From NCBI GenBank assembly GCA_008921705.1, contig VFFE01009164.1, positions 2,006,176 to 2,070,175 of the forward strand: 64,000 nucleotides of DNA, read 5' to 3'. This document shows, in pieces, positions 1 through 13,500 of the stretch. The translations under genes were made by a program, and so were the position numbers. The stretch comes from Burhinus oedicnemus (lineage: Eukaryota; Chordata; Aves; Charadriiformes; Burhinidae). The notes under the pieces are model-generated. The model had not been told where the DNA came from and made no database searches. It saw only the letters and a list, made by a program, of their open reading frames with translations. How positions within the stretch are numbered: the stretch's first letter is position 1; each line of letters opens with the position of its first letter.

Positions 1-3000
1 CTTTGAGAAGCGACTGAAAACAGAAAGATTTCCCCCTACTTATCAAGGCACACCTGAACAACAAACAACTTTAGCTAGTTTCTCAAATAGAAATACTGTT
101 ATTCACGTTAACTTTCCAACCCAAACAAAATGTCAGAAGAAGTAAGATATACTGTCAGAAAAGAAAAATAAGCCATAGGTGGTGGTTTAAAATCAGGTTC
201 ACTGAGAGCTCCAGCACCATATTCCATCACCTCAGAGCCCCATGTGTTGCCTTATAAAGAGAGTTAAGTTGTAAGGTGATAATGGCTGCCATCATTCACT
301 GACATGGTTAGAAACTAGGACTTTACTCAGCACTTGTCACTCAAGTTAAATGGAAGGAACAGCTAAATGTTCTTTTGTGTAGGGACAGCTGAAACAAGGC
401 CCTGAGTGGGAGCAGCATGCATATGCCCGTGTACATCTCTAGTTACAGGTTACAAAGCAATGTATATCAGGATGTATGAGACATGGGAATGTTTCACTTA
501 ACAATGAAGCTCAAAACCATGCAAACTATCAGTCTTCATGAAACAGTCTTTTATAGGGAACTCTAAAGTTTTGTGGAAGACAATAAATGTTACTTTAGTA
601 AAGACTCTAATGAGGTCAAAGAATACCCAAATGAATTCTTATTAAGAAGCCAGGTAGAAAGTTGAAAAAACTGTTAATCAGAAAATAGCAAACGAGTGCC
701 ATTATCAGAGTCAGTATAACTGAAAATATTTTTGTATTTGATAAGAATAATCACAATCAAAAGGCAGAGACGGTCAACATACAGCTAAATATGACTGGAC
801 ATATTTTTCTATCTGTGGATTGACAGAAAAAAGGAAAATCCCTAGAGGATGAACTCCTGCAAGCTTTAAGACAGCTTTAGTATAGAGTTTGACGTGTGCA
901 AAAGACACAGGAGGTCAAGTAATCCCCTTATGGTTAGAGAATATATAGTAAAAATTCTATTTGCTTCTAAAGTCTCTTTATTTCACTGGTCTTTCAGATA
1001 AAGTATTACGATTAAGTGACACATGGCCTTTAGTAGGACACACTAATTTTGGGAATGGTACCTACTACTGGAAACCTGCTAGAAGAAAAAAGACTGAAAT
1101 AAAGCAAAAGATCTGACACAAAAAAAAATAATGCTTAATCCCTAAGTTGCTCATTTTGGGGTGAAACATTCCTTCCACTCTTACCTTAAGACTTTTTTCC
1201 CACCAAACTTACCTATGTTCTGCAAAAACTGCCTCTCTGTTGAATGGATACCTACTGCCAACCTTTCTTCTCTTTGGACTCCTGTTTTACAGGAAGAGGG
1301 AAAACACTTTCTTTTTCAATTCCTTTATGTTACCTGCAGGGTTTCTGAAGGGTTTCTAATAATAATTCATCAGAAAGAACACACAATAGTATGTTCTATC
1401 TCTAAAGAAGCCTCTGATGCTGGTCCCCAAACTTAGGCACTCATTGCCAGTTGAGGCAAGAGTCCTAGGAAATTAATACAACTTTCAGAATCAACAAGAA
1501 GCTCAAGATAAGTTTAAGTTGTTTTCTGTTGTCATTTCTTTAAAGTAGGAACAACAACGAATGCAGTTTCTCCAAAAGAAAGCCAGTGTTTTCAGCTGCA
1601 ACACAGGAACAATGCAAACACAACATCAAGCAGTATCCTGATGTTATTTTCAAATTCATTCAACAGAAATAAACCAGGCTGCCAAACACGGAAGTACTGA
1701 AATACAAATGAAACTAACAGAAATTATATCTCTTCAGCCTGTGAATATACAAGGAGAATTAGGTTTTAAGACAGGAAAACCAGCAGTGGCTCAAGATTAT
1801 ACAGGTGACATTTTTCACTGTGAATCGACACTAAATCAATTTCCAGTCTTGTCTTAAGAGGAAAGTACTTTTATTTTGGCTGTTCACAGTATTTCAGATG
1901 AGCCATAAAACAGAATTCCTCAACACTTGTGCTCACAGATCACATTGCACTTCACAGCTGTTGTGTTTTACCCCAGCAGAGGGTGCATTTAAGCAAGTGG
2001 AAAAAAGCAATTTTCTTTTACACATAGCTTAAAGTGCTTAGGGATCTTTTTGAATTACATGTAACACATACATATATTATATTTAAAATATATTAAATAA
2101 TTCATAACAAATAATTATTAAGTCTACCTGCAACGTTTGCCTCATTTTTTTGTAGTTCCTCATCTGCCACAATGCAACAGCATAATGCTGCAACTAGTTG
2201 GATGGAACAGTGAAGTTTGAGAAGCAGACCTAAATTTCACAACATCATGATAAATATGAGGTCAGTAAATCTGTGTAATGGAATTGCTATTATGATTACT
2301 TTTTAAAAGGAAATTTTTCTTTAATCTTCTACATTAAAAGAATGCTGAATTGCAAAAGCAAAGCATTTAAAAAACAGAACATGCCTGAAGTAAAGCTGTT
2401 CATATGGCATTATTTCAACCTCCTCTGCATGACCTTTCCTCCATTCTTTGTTACTATGTGCCACATTACTTGTTTCCCCGGGATCTACATTTCATTACTG
2501 CATTGGATAGACTAAGTTTTGAAGATAAACTGAGTTTTTAAAAAACTTTTATTTAGTGTTACTTAGTGCAGAGACTGTTCTCTGTACTGTGCTCCCTTTG
2601 TGGCTGAAATTGGAAGGGACATGGCCAAGGTATGCACGCTTTGGGAACTGGAGTGACTTTCTAGGGAAGCAGATGCCATTCCAATTAGATGGACTTCTGC
2701 CATCAAGCTCCATAAAATTAAAAAAGATGAACAATTTGCCATTCAATACAAATTCTTCCCTTCCTAGGTTGTCATACACATCTACCATTATGGTAGTTAA
2801 ATGAAAATAAATGCAAAGCTTCCTCAAAAGTTCATGCATATTTTCTGTTGCATGTATGGTGTCCTATGAAGTCTATGAAGACATACTTAACGCTGCAGCC
2901 TTTTTGCTCAGCAGATGAACTATTTTCTAAGTTTCTGTTACATAGTCCCTCTGTCTTCATGGATATTAGTATCTTTGAAGACACTACTCTCCATCAAATT

Positions 3001-6000
3001 TCTTTGAATTTGGTCAACAGGTTCAAGAATTATTGCGGGGGACAGACAGACAGAATGACTGTAGCAACTTACAAAACTTCTGTTTCCTTTCAAAAATATG
3101 ATAAAAATAGCACATCTAGGCTATGGTAGCCTAGGAGATAGACAATTCCACAGCAGGGCACTTTCTGCAGAGAAGGCTGAGCCAGAAGAGCACAGGAATT
3201 CAGTGTTCATGTTTAGCAGTAAGAATTCTCAAGCTGATAAACTGTTACAACACGACAAAAGAAGGAAAGAGAGCAGACAAAAATATGTCCAGTACTACAT
3301 TAATTATAAAAATGAATATTAAACAATTAGAATATTTTAAATAGCATGCGTAAAGGAAAAGGAAATAACAGCTTTTAATACATCATAATTACCTGTTGAT
3401 CACAACTTTCGGTTAATCCTGTAAGAAAATCTCAAATAGGTCTTAACATAAAGAAGAGCTTGCTTCTTTGATTTCAAACTACAGCCTGATATTGGTTCAG
3501 CAGCAGAACACGATAGATCAAATTAATTTTACTGCAATGCTTCTAATGGAGCTTTATCAAGGATTAATATACGACAGTACTTCCAACTGTTATGAGCATG
3601 TGGTCATCAGCTCAGGTGCAGTAACTCCCCTTTTGGTAATTCAGTCATGCTTTGAATACACCAGTGCGCCTACCTCACCTTTTATTTGTTCATGAGAAGA
3701 AAAGCTGATTGTAAAGAATGGCGTGGTTTTGTTACAGGACAACTAATATAGTATAATCTCTGAATTTCATTTCATTTCATTTCATTAATTGTGTTGTTTA
3801 GAATTAAACCAAGATTAGGTCACAGAAGATAGGAACTAACTTATATAGCATTACTGTCCAAATTATCCAAAGCATCAGGTTTACAAGGGAGACCAGTACT
3901 CATTCATTCATTGAATCTTGTTCCACATACATGTAGACCCATGACCTAATATAGTACATTCAACACATTCACAAGCATAGAGTGTTTTTTCCCCCCTCAA
4001 GTCAGTATCTCTGGTAAACAAATAGCAAGAGCTACAACTTCATTGGGTTCTCTTAGTTTATTGGTAAGAAGACCGCTGAGGAACTCATTCAGTCACACCG
4101 GACTAATGTTATATATAAGCTAGACATGTATCCTAACTTTCTCTTTTACTCTTATGTGACAGACAAAAAATTCATATCCACCTTATTTGGTTAATGAATG
4201 AGTTTCTCTGAATATAAAGTTACAGATATAAGAATTTTCACAATCTTCAGTGGCATCACAAAGGAGATGTACAGCTTTGCCAATGTAAGTCTAAAGCAAC
4301 CGAACACAAATCATGGTTTACATTCAACCAGTAAGAATGGTTTCATATCCAAAATATTGTAGTAGAATTAAATTGTATAAGAAGAGCCACAACATCATTA
4401 TAAAAGCTAGAAAATGCAATAGTAACACAAGAAATAGCGAAACCATGAATTAAATTTCATGGTTGCTACACATGTTCAAGTAAGTAAACACCGTTTTCAC
4501 AGAAGATTTTTCTACTGGAAATCAGGAAAAAAGGAGCTGGAAGGAAACAAAACAACTAAAGAAATCTCTAACATTCAATTTAATCAGTTTAATATTCAAG
4601 ATTTTTTTAAAAAAAATGCTGAGTTATAGATAAAAATTTGAAATAAGACCACACTCATCAAAAAGTCCACTTAAAGTAACAATACTGCAACTCACTGAAG
4701 AATCAGCCATCAGTTAGAAACTGTAAAATTTCATTAAACATACACTAATCATAGCTAGCACTGTAATGTGACCTGCACCTATGCATGTTTTTCATATCAC
4801 AGTATGACAGCACTGCAACAGGGAAAACTTTCCTTCCATTTTTCCTGGTACCATTTTGAGGACTTAAAATGGAGGTCTTCAGAGACAAAATCAAAATAAA
4901 ATAACAGGGAAGAAAAAAGGAAGTTGCTGAAGCAGAAACATAGAGATAAATATGAAACATCCACCTGAGGCAGACATGAATTCAAGACATGGGTATATGT
5001 GTTCAAAAATAAAACACAGAAAACACAAATGCTGAATTATGGGACTACATTTCCACCTTGATGTCCTAGTGACTACGCAAAGTAGGCAAGCTTTGCTTTC
5101 ATGCTTTATGACCTCCTAAGAAGCTCCTCAATTGTATTACAGCCCACTAATTCATAGTTTCCTTGCATTTGTTCTAACTGTATTATACTATTATGGATGT
5201 TATTAATATGAATAACACATAATAAAACCACAGAAGAATAGTAATCCTTTCTGACATGACTGCACACTGCTCTAGAACTCTTACACTTTAATTACTATAT
5301 ATTTATATATATATAAAGCTGTAACACCTTTACACATCTTGCTTTCCTGGCCATAGATGACTTTGTTCCAACAGGGAATCATCTTAAACCAATAAAATGG
5401 TAGCCGAACCATCAACATCACTAACAATGTCACAGGACACAGAGCTCAGCATAGATTTTACTCATGGTCTTCATAGAACTTTACAAGATGGCTTCCTGAA
5501 TTAATTCACAAATGTCAGAAGAAGAGTATTGTACACTTACTCACCAGAATTCTTCCAGCCTTTGTGTCTTTTCTCCTTCCGTTCTGACACCATTAACAAG
5601 TCCCATCCTGCCTTTCCTGGATCCTGAACCTCTCTTGGACTGTGTCCCTGCCCTGAACAACATCTTTTCTATTAGAGTGCTAATAGTTATTCCCCTTTCT
5701 CTGCTATACACACGTATGATTCTTTTTATACTTACTTCAGAATTATTCATTCCCATGTACATTTTCCTCTCACTGCTATTTTTCCCCAGTTCTTTGGGAT
5801 CAGAACCAACACAGAAAGATCGAGACAGCTGGGAGACCACATCTGATGACTCAGCATGGCTGTCTAGCACCATAAAATAAAATTTTTAACTTTTAATAAT
5901 CAATAGTTATGAATTATCCCAATCACCACCATTGGAATCACCATTCCATATGTTAGCAGCTTCCTACAAAGTCCAAAAACTTTAGTCCATTTTCCTTACA

Positions 6001-8151
6001 CCACCATTTAACCTACTTCTTAATGAAAAGCAACCTAACATGTCATCACATTTAATATAGATGATTCAGTCCATCCTAGAAAAGCTGTCATTAATCTGGC
6101 TCATTAACAGCAGAAAAATTAGTGATAAATTTGAATGGCAATAAAATCTAAACATTCTCATATCAATTTAACAAAATCAAATTCAGTAAAATTAAGTTCC
6201 AAAATGTCAAACTGTAGACTAGCTCCGTCTATTCTGCATGCACTTCTGCTGCACCTCTATTAAGGCAGAAAGTGAGATACAAGAGAGACCTCCTCAAAGC
6301 AGCATGACAGAACATAGACAGGAGGAAAGGTACATTAAGCTCAAGCTAGTTTTTCATGTTCCTTAAAAGACGTAGACTGAGGTTTAGGTACACTTCAGCC
6401 ACTGTTGTAACTACATTTTCCACGTATTTGTTGGAGCTAGCCCGAAAGTAGCCAGTCCAAGTGCTGCGACCCATATAGCTATAGCTCTGATGAACCCAGC
6501 ACAAGCGGAAAAACCTGCCTGAGAACTGGAATAAATATGCAATTACTTAATTGTCTCTGTACCTCCAGTCCCACAGACATAGACATACTTTGCAGGAATC
6601 CCAGATCACTATAAAGGGAAGAGTGACTGCTGTTGAATGACACCCCTGAGTGCCCTTGGAATACCTCCAACATTGAGTGTTAAGCACAGAGTCAGAAGAA
6701 AAGCAGGAAACAACTTTGTCTTTATAGTGAAACCAGCTAATTTAAAGACGAACAGAGAAACCAGACCCTAATATGACTGTACCACATACTAAAATCCAAT
6801 AAAAAGGTAATACTTTTGGAAAAGCATTTTTAGTATTTGGCATTATTATTTTAGTTACTTTTTTTTTTAATATATTCACACACACACAACTCATTAAAAA
6901 AATTATTTCATCTACGAGAAGGTGACTTCAAGATCTGACTATTTACAGTATCTTCTCCATTTTATGTGTTTTCAATTAAAAATTATTAACATTTTGGAAC
7001 AGAAATATTTGCTCCAGGACAGAAAAAATGAACTTTTTACACCAAATGGTTAAAACAGATTGACACATGTAACTTACCTGAGAGCGACACTACCTCACAA
7101 TGGTATTTTAATAAATCAGGCTCTAAAATACTAATCACAAGCACTGATTAAGCACTACACTTTAAAAGAAAAATATTCTGCAAACTCCACACACACACAT
7201 TTTCAAAGTGATGAGATGGGAACTGAGAACTCATGTGTAGCCCCAGGCTTGGAACCTTGGAAGATTAGTGTATCAAATTCAAATAACTAGAAATTACAGA
7301 TGGCAATTCTTGTTTAAATGGATCAGAAAATCTGTAATCTCAGTATTTCCATAACTTTTCCATCTTGTACGGTTTATTTTAATTGCCAGAATTTTTCTGC
7401 TTTGTTTGTTTGTTTGTTTCATTTGCCTGAAGAAAACCATTATAGGAGGGAAAAAGGGAGGAAAAAACCCAACAACAAAAAAATTATCTTGCAGATTTTT
7501 ATCTAAATGTTCAATGAACAAGAAAATGTAATTCCACAAATTACTTCAATAAACCTGTGTTTCCCAGTGGATGGGTTCCACATCCCGTAGATGATAATCC
7601 AAAATGAGCAGACATGACAAGAAGGTTTTCATAATACAACAATCCCTTCTGCTTTCTCTCACAGTTGGACAAGCAGTGTAATAATAAAAGCTGTTGATCT
7701 TTAGGAGGTTTCTGTACACAAAAAAATAGTTGAAAGCTGACTCATAGCACCACAGTCCCCTTTTATAGGTTAAGACATACAGTATACCAGTACCTGTAGA
7801 GACTGTTGCTGATAATACAAAACAGGCAAAATTTTTTTTAAGAAGTGCTCCTGAGGTATTCAGGTAATTACAATAAATATAAAAGGAGATAACAAACTAG
7901 GTCTCCAGTAATACCTCTAGTATGAAATGACTGAAGGATACCAAATTTCAGAGATATTACTTAAGGCTTTCTGCAAAATCAGGATACATCTTCAGGACAT
8001 AAAACTATATCAAATATTGAGTTATTCCAGTTGTATAAACACCCATAAAACACAGTAACATGCATTTCAGCAGGTAAGCACACATCACAGATGGATTTAC
8101 AGAGCCCTAGTAAGAATTGTACTATAGCTACTACACACTTAGTGCTTTATA
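1..8151. other. AT-rich non-coding stretch, no gene recognised
   Basis: I see no gene, RNA gene or recognisable mobile element here. Open frames are short, overlap on both strands and show no known domain. Small simple repeats are present: about four units of ATTTC near 3764-3786, an AT run near 5297-5320, a short CA run near 6881-6888, and about four units of TTTG at 7401-7419. Two short segments on the minus strand (2127-2186 and 3393-3418) and one at 7078-7122 are bounded by reasonable splice signals and are discussed as a finding; they are not called as exons. The stretch is consistent with intron or intergenic DNA. Confidence 0.6.
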
Positions 8152-8152
8152 T

Positions 8153-8360
8153 TAGGAAAAAATTCTTCATCAAAAGGGTTATCAAGCATTGGCACAGGCT
8201 GCCCAGGGAAGTGGTGGAATGCCATCCATGGAAGTATTTAAAAGACGGGTAGACGTGGTGCTTAGGGACATAGTTTAGTGGTGGTTTTGGCAGTGTTAGG
8301 TTGATGGTTGGACTTGATCTTAAATGTCCCTTTCAACCTAGATGATTCTATGATTCTATG
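8153..8360 (+). mobile_element. CR1 LINE, 3' terminal fragment
   Basis: This is the last ~200 bases of a CR1 non-LTR retrotransposon in forward orientation. The sequence shows the end of the reverse-transcriptase frame (bases reading as 'ACAGGCTGCCCAGGGAAGTG' near 8193), the short 3' untranslated region with a 'GGTTGGACTTGAT' block, and the diagnostic CR1 tail made of two copies of an ATTCTATG-type octamer at about 8345-8360. CR1 copies are usually cut short at the 5' end by incomplete reverse transcription, and this one keeps only the C-terminal tip of ORF2. No intact frame remains, so it is inactive. It lies about 120 bases upstream of a G/T-rich tract. Identification rests on recalled CR1 consensus features. 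Confidence 0.92.
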
Positions 8361-8477
8361 AAGCTACCTCTGGCAGGTATACACATACTATGACTGTTCT
8401 CCCAAGTGCAAAAAAATTTACGACAGACAACATGTGCAGGCAATATGGTCATATTTCAATGATTATAAAGTCCAGAG

Positions 8478-8595
8478 CAGGGCTTTTGGTTTTGGGGGTT
8501 TGTTTGGTTTTTGTTGGGTTGCTTTGGTTTGGGTGTTGGGCTTTTCGGGGGCTTGGGTTTTTTTTGCGGGGGAGGGGTGTTTGTAGGCTTGGTTT
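8478..8595 (+). repeat. G/T-rich asymmetric tract with G-quadruplex motif
   Basis: The plus strand is almost entirely G and T for about 118 bases, with very few A or C. At 8531-8557 four runs of at least three G are separated by loops of 4, 6 and 3 bases, which satisfies the usual G-quadruplex pattern. More G runs follow at 8568-8576. The tract is not a regular microsatellite. It lies just downstream of a CR1 3' end but is not part of the CR1 tail I recognise. Confidence 0.75.
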
Positions 8596-10020
8596 TTAAA
8601 AAGAACATTAGGAGAATCCACCTTAAATCTTACTTGTATTTTAGTCCCATCATGCTAGGAGTTACCATACACTGCACTTTCAGCTAATCTGAGAAGCTTC
8701 CAGAGGTTTTTCAAGAGACAAATGCTTTGAAGTTTAACAGATTATTAAAAATAAATTAATTGTCTTATAAATACTTTCCATAGTAAATTTCCTCTTAGAT
8801 ACTAGAACACAAATAATCACAGAAAAAGGAGGGACAGACTCAAAACATAACATCTTCATCATACCTATACAATGTGTGTACTTAAGACAACAGTTTCCAG
8901 GTGAGACAAAGTAAAAATTACAGGGAAAGTCACAAGTCTATAGCTATGGAATTTCCAAAAGCAGTTTTTAACCAAAGAGCAAAATGAAAGATGAACAAGC
9001 TATTCAATGTGGATACAATTTGGAGAAGACCAATGGTTCCAGAGTCTGTTATCCTTTCTTCCACAAAAGCAGAAACTGAGCAGAATTAATTGTGAAGTTG
9101 GCTTACTATGTAAGCCTCATCTATATCTCTTATTGTGGTACATATTATCTATGGCTGTCAATGAATGCACATGAATGTTCTGAAGGGGAAACAATCATGA
9201 CTTCTTACTTCATGAGTCTGCAAGTGCACAACTACCACTTTTGTACAAAGTTGGCTCCATTAACTCCATTTTTATGGGACTTTTTATGTTTCTGGATACA
9301 AAAGATAATGATTTTACTGTATCTGTCCTGAGCTTTATTTCTGAAGGAACTTGTTCAAGAATGTTAGGTCTCTCAAGACTTTTCTCCTTGAAATGTGAAG
9401 AAATGGTGTTCTAAATGTCTTTTATTCAGGCACCACCATTGACCTTGACTCCAATTATGCAAATCATATATTGCAAACTCCATTACTTGGTGCTTCAAAC
9501 AGCTACAAAAAATAGATATCAATGTGTAATACTCCAGATTAATGACGGTAATACTGCAATTTGTCTCAATAAATACATGTAGTTTCCTGAACTCTGCTTC
9601 TCAGCTCAGAATGGCATCATATACAACAAACTTGGAATCGTATTTGGCAGAGGTTTCTGGACACTATGTCCTCCAAAAGTTGATCTTTTTAATGTATTCC
9701 TTATTGATTCTTTTAGTTCATAACAGGACCAAAGGGAACATTACAAATCACACCATTCTTGCTCCTAGGAAAAGTCTTGGAGATCTTTTGAGTTCCAGTA
9801 TCTAGAAGCGGACAGGATGGACCCAGAGCATAAGTGCCCCTGCCTTTTGCTCCTGCCTTTGCTTTCCTGTCACTAAGGGATGGCAGGACAAAGATAGTGG
9901 TGCTTTAGGAACCTTGTAAGCGTCTGTGTCTCACTGCAGAACCTTTCAGGAATACTGAAAGAGTGCATTTCTCCTGCTCATACCCATGCAATTTCTTCAT
10001 AAAAGTACTATGAAAACATA
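8596..10020. other. Non-coding stretch, nothing recognised
   Basis: No gene, RNA gene or repeat that I recognise. Open frames at 9092-9331 and 9542-9805 (79 and 87 codons) show no known motif and are of a size expected by chance in AT-rich DNA. Confidence 0.55.
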
Positions 10021-10125
10021 GAATAGAATAGAATAGAATAGAATAGAATAGAATAGAATAGAATAGAATAGAATAGAATAGAATAGAATAGAATAGAATA
10101 GAATAGAATAGAATAGAATAGAATA
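10021..10125. repeat. (GAATA)21 pentanucleotide microsatellite
   Basis: Twenty-one perfect tandem copies of GAATA fill 105 bases without interruption. The tract directly abuts the 3' end of a minus-strand CR1 element, whose own tail on this strand would read as AGAATCATAGAAT-like repeats. The microsatellite is therefore most simply read as an expansion seeded by the CR1 tail. Perfect uninterrupted units suggest recent expansion and likely length variation between individuals. Confidence 0.98.
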
Positions 10126-10595
10126 AAGGGACCTACAATGATCATCTAGTGCAACTGCCTGACCAATTCAGGGCTGACCAAATTAAAGCTCAAGTGCCTC
10201 TTAAACACTGACAGGCTTGGGGCACTTACCACTTCTCTAGCAAGCCTGTTCCAGTGTTTGACCACACTCTCGGCAATGAAATGTTTCCTAATGTCCAGTC
10301 TAAACCTCCCCTGGCACAGCTTTGAACCATTCCCACGTGTCCTGTCACCAGATACCAGGGAGTAGAAATCAGTACCTTCCTCTCCTCTTCCCCTCTTCAG
10401 GAAACTGTAGAGAGCAATGAGGTTGCCCCTCAGCCTCCTTTTCTCCAAACTAGACAAGCCCAAAGTTCTCAGCTGCTCCTCATACGACATGCCTTCCAGC
10501 CCTCTCACCAGCTTTGTTGCCCTCCTCTGGACACACTCAAGGACCTTGACATCCTTCTCGAACTGTGGGACCCAGAACACAGTATTCAAGAGCGC
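10126..10595 (-). mobile_element. CR1 LINE, 3' part of ORF2 and 3' end
   Basis: A 5'-truncated CR1 retrotransposon in reverse orientation. An uninterrupted frame on the minus strand covers 10146-10589 (147 residues) and encodes the conserved C-terminal region that follows the reverse-transcriptase palm. Recognisable blocks are QRRATK near residue 22, [17 protein letters not shown] near residue 45, DRTRGNG near residue 82, and [11 protein letters not shown] near residue 111. The family's full ORF2 protein is around 900-1000 residues and carries endonuclease and reverse transcriptase, so only a short C-terminal portion remains. No start codon context or promoter is present, so this frame is a transposon remnant and not a host gene. 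Its 3' end merges into the GAATA microsatellite. Confidence 0.93.
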
Positions 10596-13500
10596 TGCTA
10601 TACTTTGTCACTGATGAACCCTTTACCCTAACATCTCAGCACCTACCAAATGATGACAGAGATGATGCCAAAACTAAATACTTCTATTATTTTCCATCCA
10701 AAATGGACTTCACACTTCAAATACATATCACATTAAGCTACTTACTGCTAAGCAGTAAAGGTATAGGCCAGTAAACGCAAATGCCAACAAACAAATACTG
10801 CTCTAACTTTAAGATCCTCTTGGAAGAGATTACTATTGATATATACAGTCCTAAAAGATGCTAAGTATATATCATAATTCAGCCAAAGATATTCACAGTC
10901 TTAAAATTAAATGTACATATTTCTAGAATGAGTCCTGATGGCTCAAACCTTGTCAAGTCAAGCTACAGATGAATGCACCATCAAAACAAACGATGCTTCT
11001 ACAGAACTCCAACATTATTCTAATCATGCTTAAGTGTTCCCATTGACAAAAAGGTCTTTGGATGTTCAACTTCAGCAGAAAAACCTCGAAATTTCCTGCA
11101 TTTCTTTTCAAATTCTAGCCCTTTACTAAGAAGGTCTGAATAAGCAGTATCTGCATCATTAGCATAGGGGAAACTACTAAATTAGCATTTTTCCTGAAAA
11201 CAACTCAAGGAAATGGCAAAGCAAGAGTGGCAGCAGGGGTTGTTCACAAAATAAGTAAAAAAAAGAATGTGGCATATTTCCCAGCTATCTTAATTATTAA
11301 TGAAATTGGTATTATTTGATTTGCTAATTTGGTGAAAAATGCCGTGAGTACATAGGAAGGAATGAAATCTCAGAAACACTTCCTGTACTTGACACAACTT
11401 CATCTGACCTTGAACAATGCTGGTGCAAAGAGCCCAGACAAATTAGATTTTACATTTACAAGAATTCCACACAGCGAACATCTAAGAGTGTGAAAGCCTC
11501 CTGACAATTTTTCCAGGTTGTACTCAAAAACAGGTAAAAATTTCCTTGCTAAAACATCAATCAGCTCCCAATGGGAGTTACTCGAGGTAGCTTGAGGAAT
11601 AAGAAGCTTCAGAATTACAGCCTTTCCGTCACAGTACAGCGGCTCAAAAAAAAGGACAAGAGCAAGGGATTAAGGAAGCTTAGATATTGTTCACAATTCA
11701 AATTAATCTTTGAGTAGATGATAGGTTATAAGTGACAGAAGAATAAGGAAGTAGAATTTTCAAGTAAATGTTGCTTCTGTCCCACAGCCAGGAGGATTTT
11801 CTTAGCTGAACTACAGTCTTCTCAGTGCCTGACTGATGTAAGGACCAACAAAAAGGTGTAAATTCAAGCTAAAAAGCTTACTCTCATTAATATAAGAGTT
11901 AAAGAAGACACATGTTTTTATTTTCTTACTTTTTAAGCAGAAAGCTGGTAAATCAAGAGGTCAAATCAAGCAGCTAAAACTTACAGAAAAAAAGAGTAAT
12001 AAATACTTGTCCCTGAACTCTCCTAGAAGTCTCTTTCATTCACTTGGAAAACCCTTCCATCAAGGGTAAGAGATGAGATAGGTGTGCTCAAACAGCTGGT
12101 CTTATATGATGGCTCATCTGTATTGGGTAATACAATACACCCAGAAAAGCCTAAGTAACCATGAATTATCCTTTATGGAATTAATTAAAAAAAAATCATA
12201 AGAATTTTTTTATAAATGCATAGGTACTAAATTAGTCAATTAGGGGCAAGCTTTATCATTTTCTCTCGAAGCGTGCATAGATATCCTTGACACAATGAAT
12301 GAAAGAAAAAAAATCCAAACAAAAAACAACAACCCAAATCAGTTAAAACTAACTATACCTATTTAAAAATGCAGAAAAACAAAATATGAATAGTTTAAGC
12401 AATCATGTGTAGTGTATTTAGACAGCCTTTTGTCATACTATGTTTGTTCTGCTGTGTCAAAGCAAAAAATCTGTTATAGTAAGTATAATTATTTTAATAG
12501 ATTTGAATGAAGCTGTTCAGGACAGACTTTTGAAGCTATTTTATTACATAGAGTAAGAGAGAAGCAATATTTTTTAATTTCAATAAAGAGGTTTAAAATA
12601 TTTTAATAAATGCCTTTATGTTACAGGACTTTGTATTCCTGAGATGTAAATAAAACAATAACTCTGTAAAGCTCACAGAATAACTACGTAAGCCATTTTA
12701 CAAGGAGGATATACTTTTCCTTCTTTTCTGTGAATGTATAAAGCTCTCCTTCAAGCTCTTACTAAATCTATTGATCTGTGAAACACAGTGCACTCCAGGG
12801 AGGCAATTCACTTGACGTTATATATCAAATGATGAGATGAATAATGATCATACCATTTGGTAATTAAACGTCTTACAAACCTTTTAACTGACTGAACGTC
12901 AGAAAGGTCAAATGAGATCAAACCTATTTTTTTTGTTGCTTTTAATTCTTTCCTTATATTAGCAATACAAAAGTCATATTTAACAGTAACTATAATACTA
13001 CATGGCAAAACCAAATAATTAAACAACATACTTTTCATTCCTATATTATTACACAGTTTGAATACACAGATAAATTGTTCATTCATCCTACAGTCCTATT
13101 ATAAACTTAACGGTTAAGCTTTCAAAGAAGTAACCAATCACCAGTACAGTGTGAATAACTAGCAATGTTATTGGATTAAAGGAAATGAACAGCACATAGA
13201 ACAAATCTAAAATACACCAAAGCACCAAGCAATTAAAACAAACCTCATTTATAACTTCCTGTATGGTAGGAATCTGATTTTTTATTAGAGAATGAGTACA
13301 GCCCATTTCAACAGTTTGAAGACACTACCAGCGTTCCATCCCCTTACACATTAACTTGGACATTTTATCTGTTAACATATAGTAATAACTTAGAAGTATG
13401 ACACTAGAAACAAATCCAAAATACTTAATAAAGAAGTGACCTACAACTGTAATCTCATGAAAGGTTTTGTAGTTTGCCTGTAAATCTGGCAGCTGCAAAG

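Noticed and set aside
38..54. 17-base identity between 38-54 and 28510-28526 (ACTTATCAAGGCACACC)
   Set aside because: Flanks do not match, and one such match is not far from chance expectation in 64 kb.
5512..5880. 122-codon plus-strand frame with a hydrophobic middle, and a 110-codon frame opposite
   Set aside because: Overlapping open frames on both strands without any recognisable family; pyrimidine-rich composition explains the hydrophobic residues.
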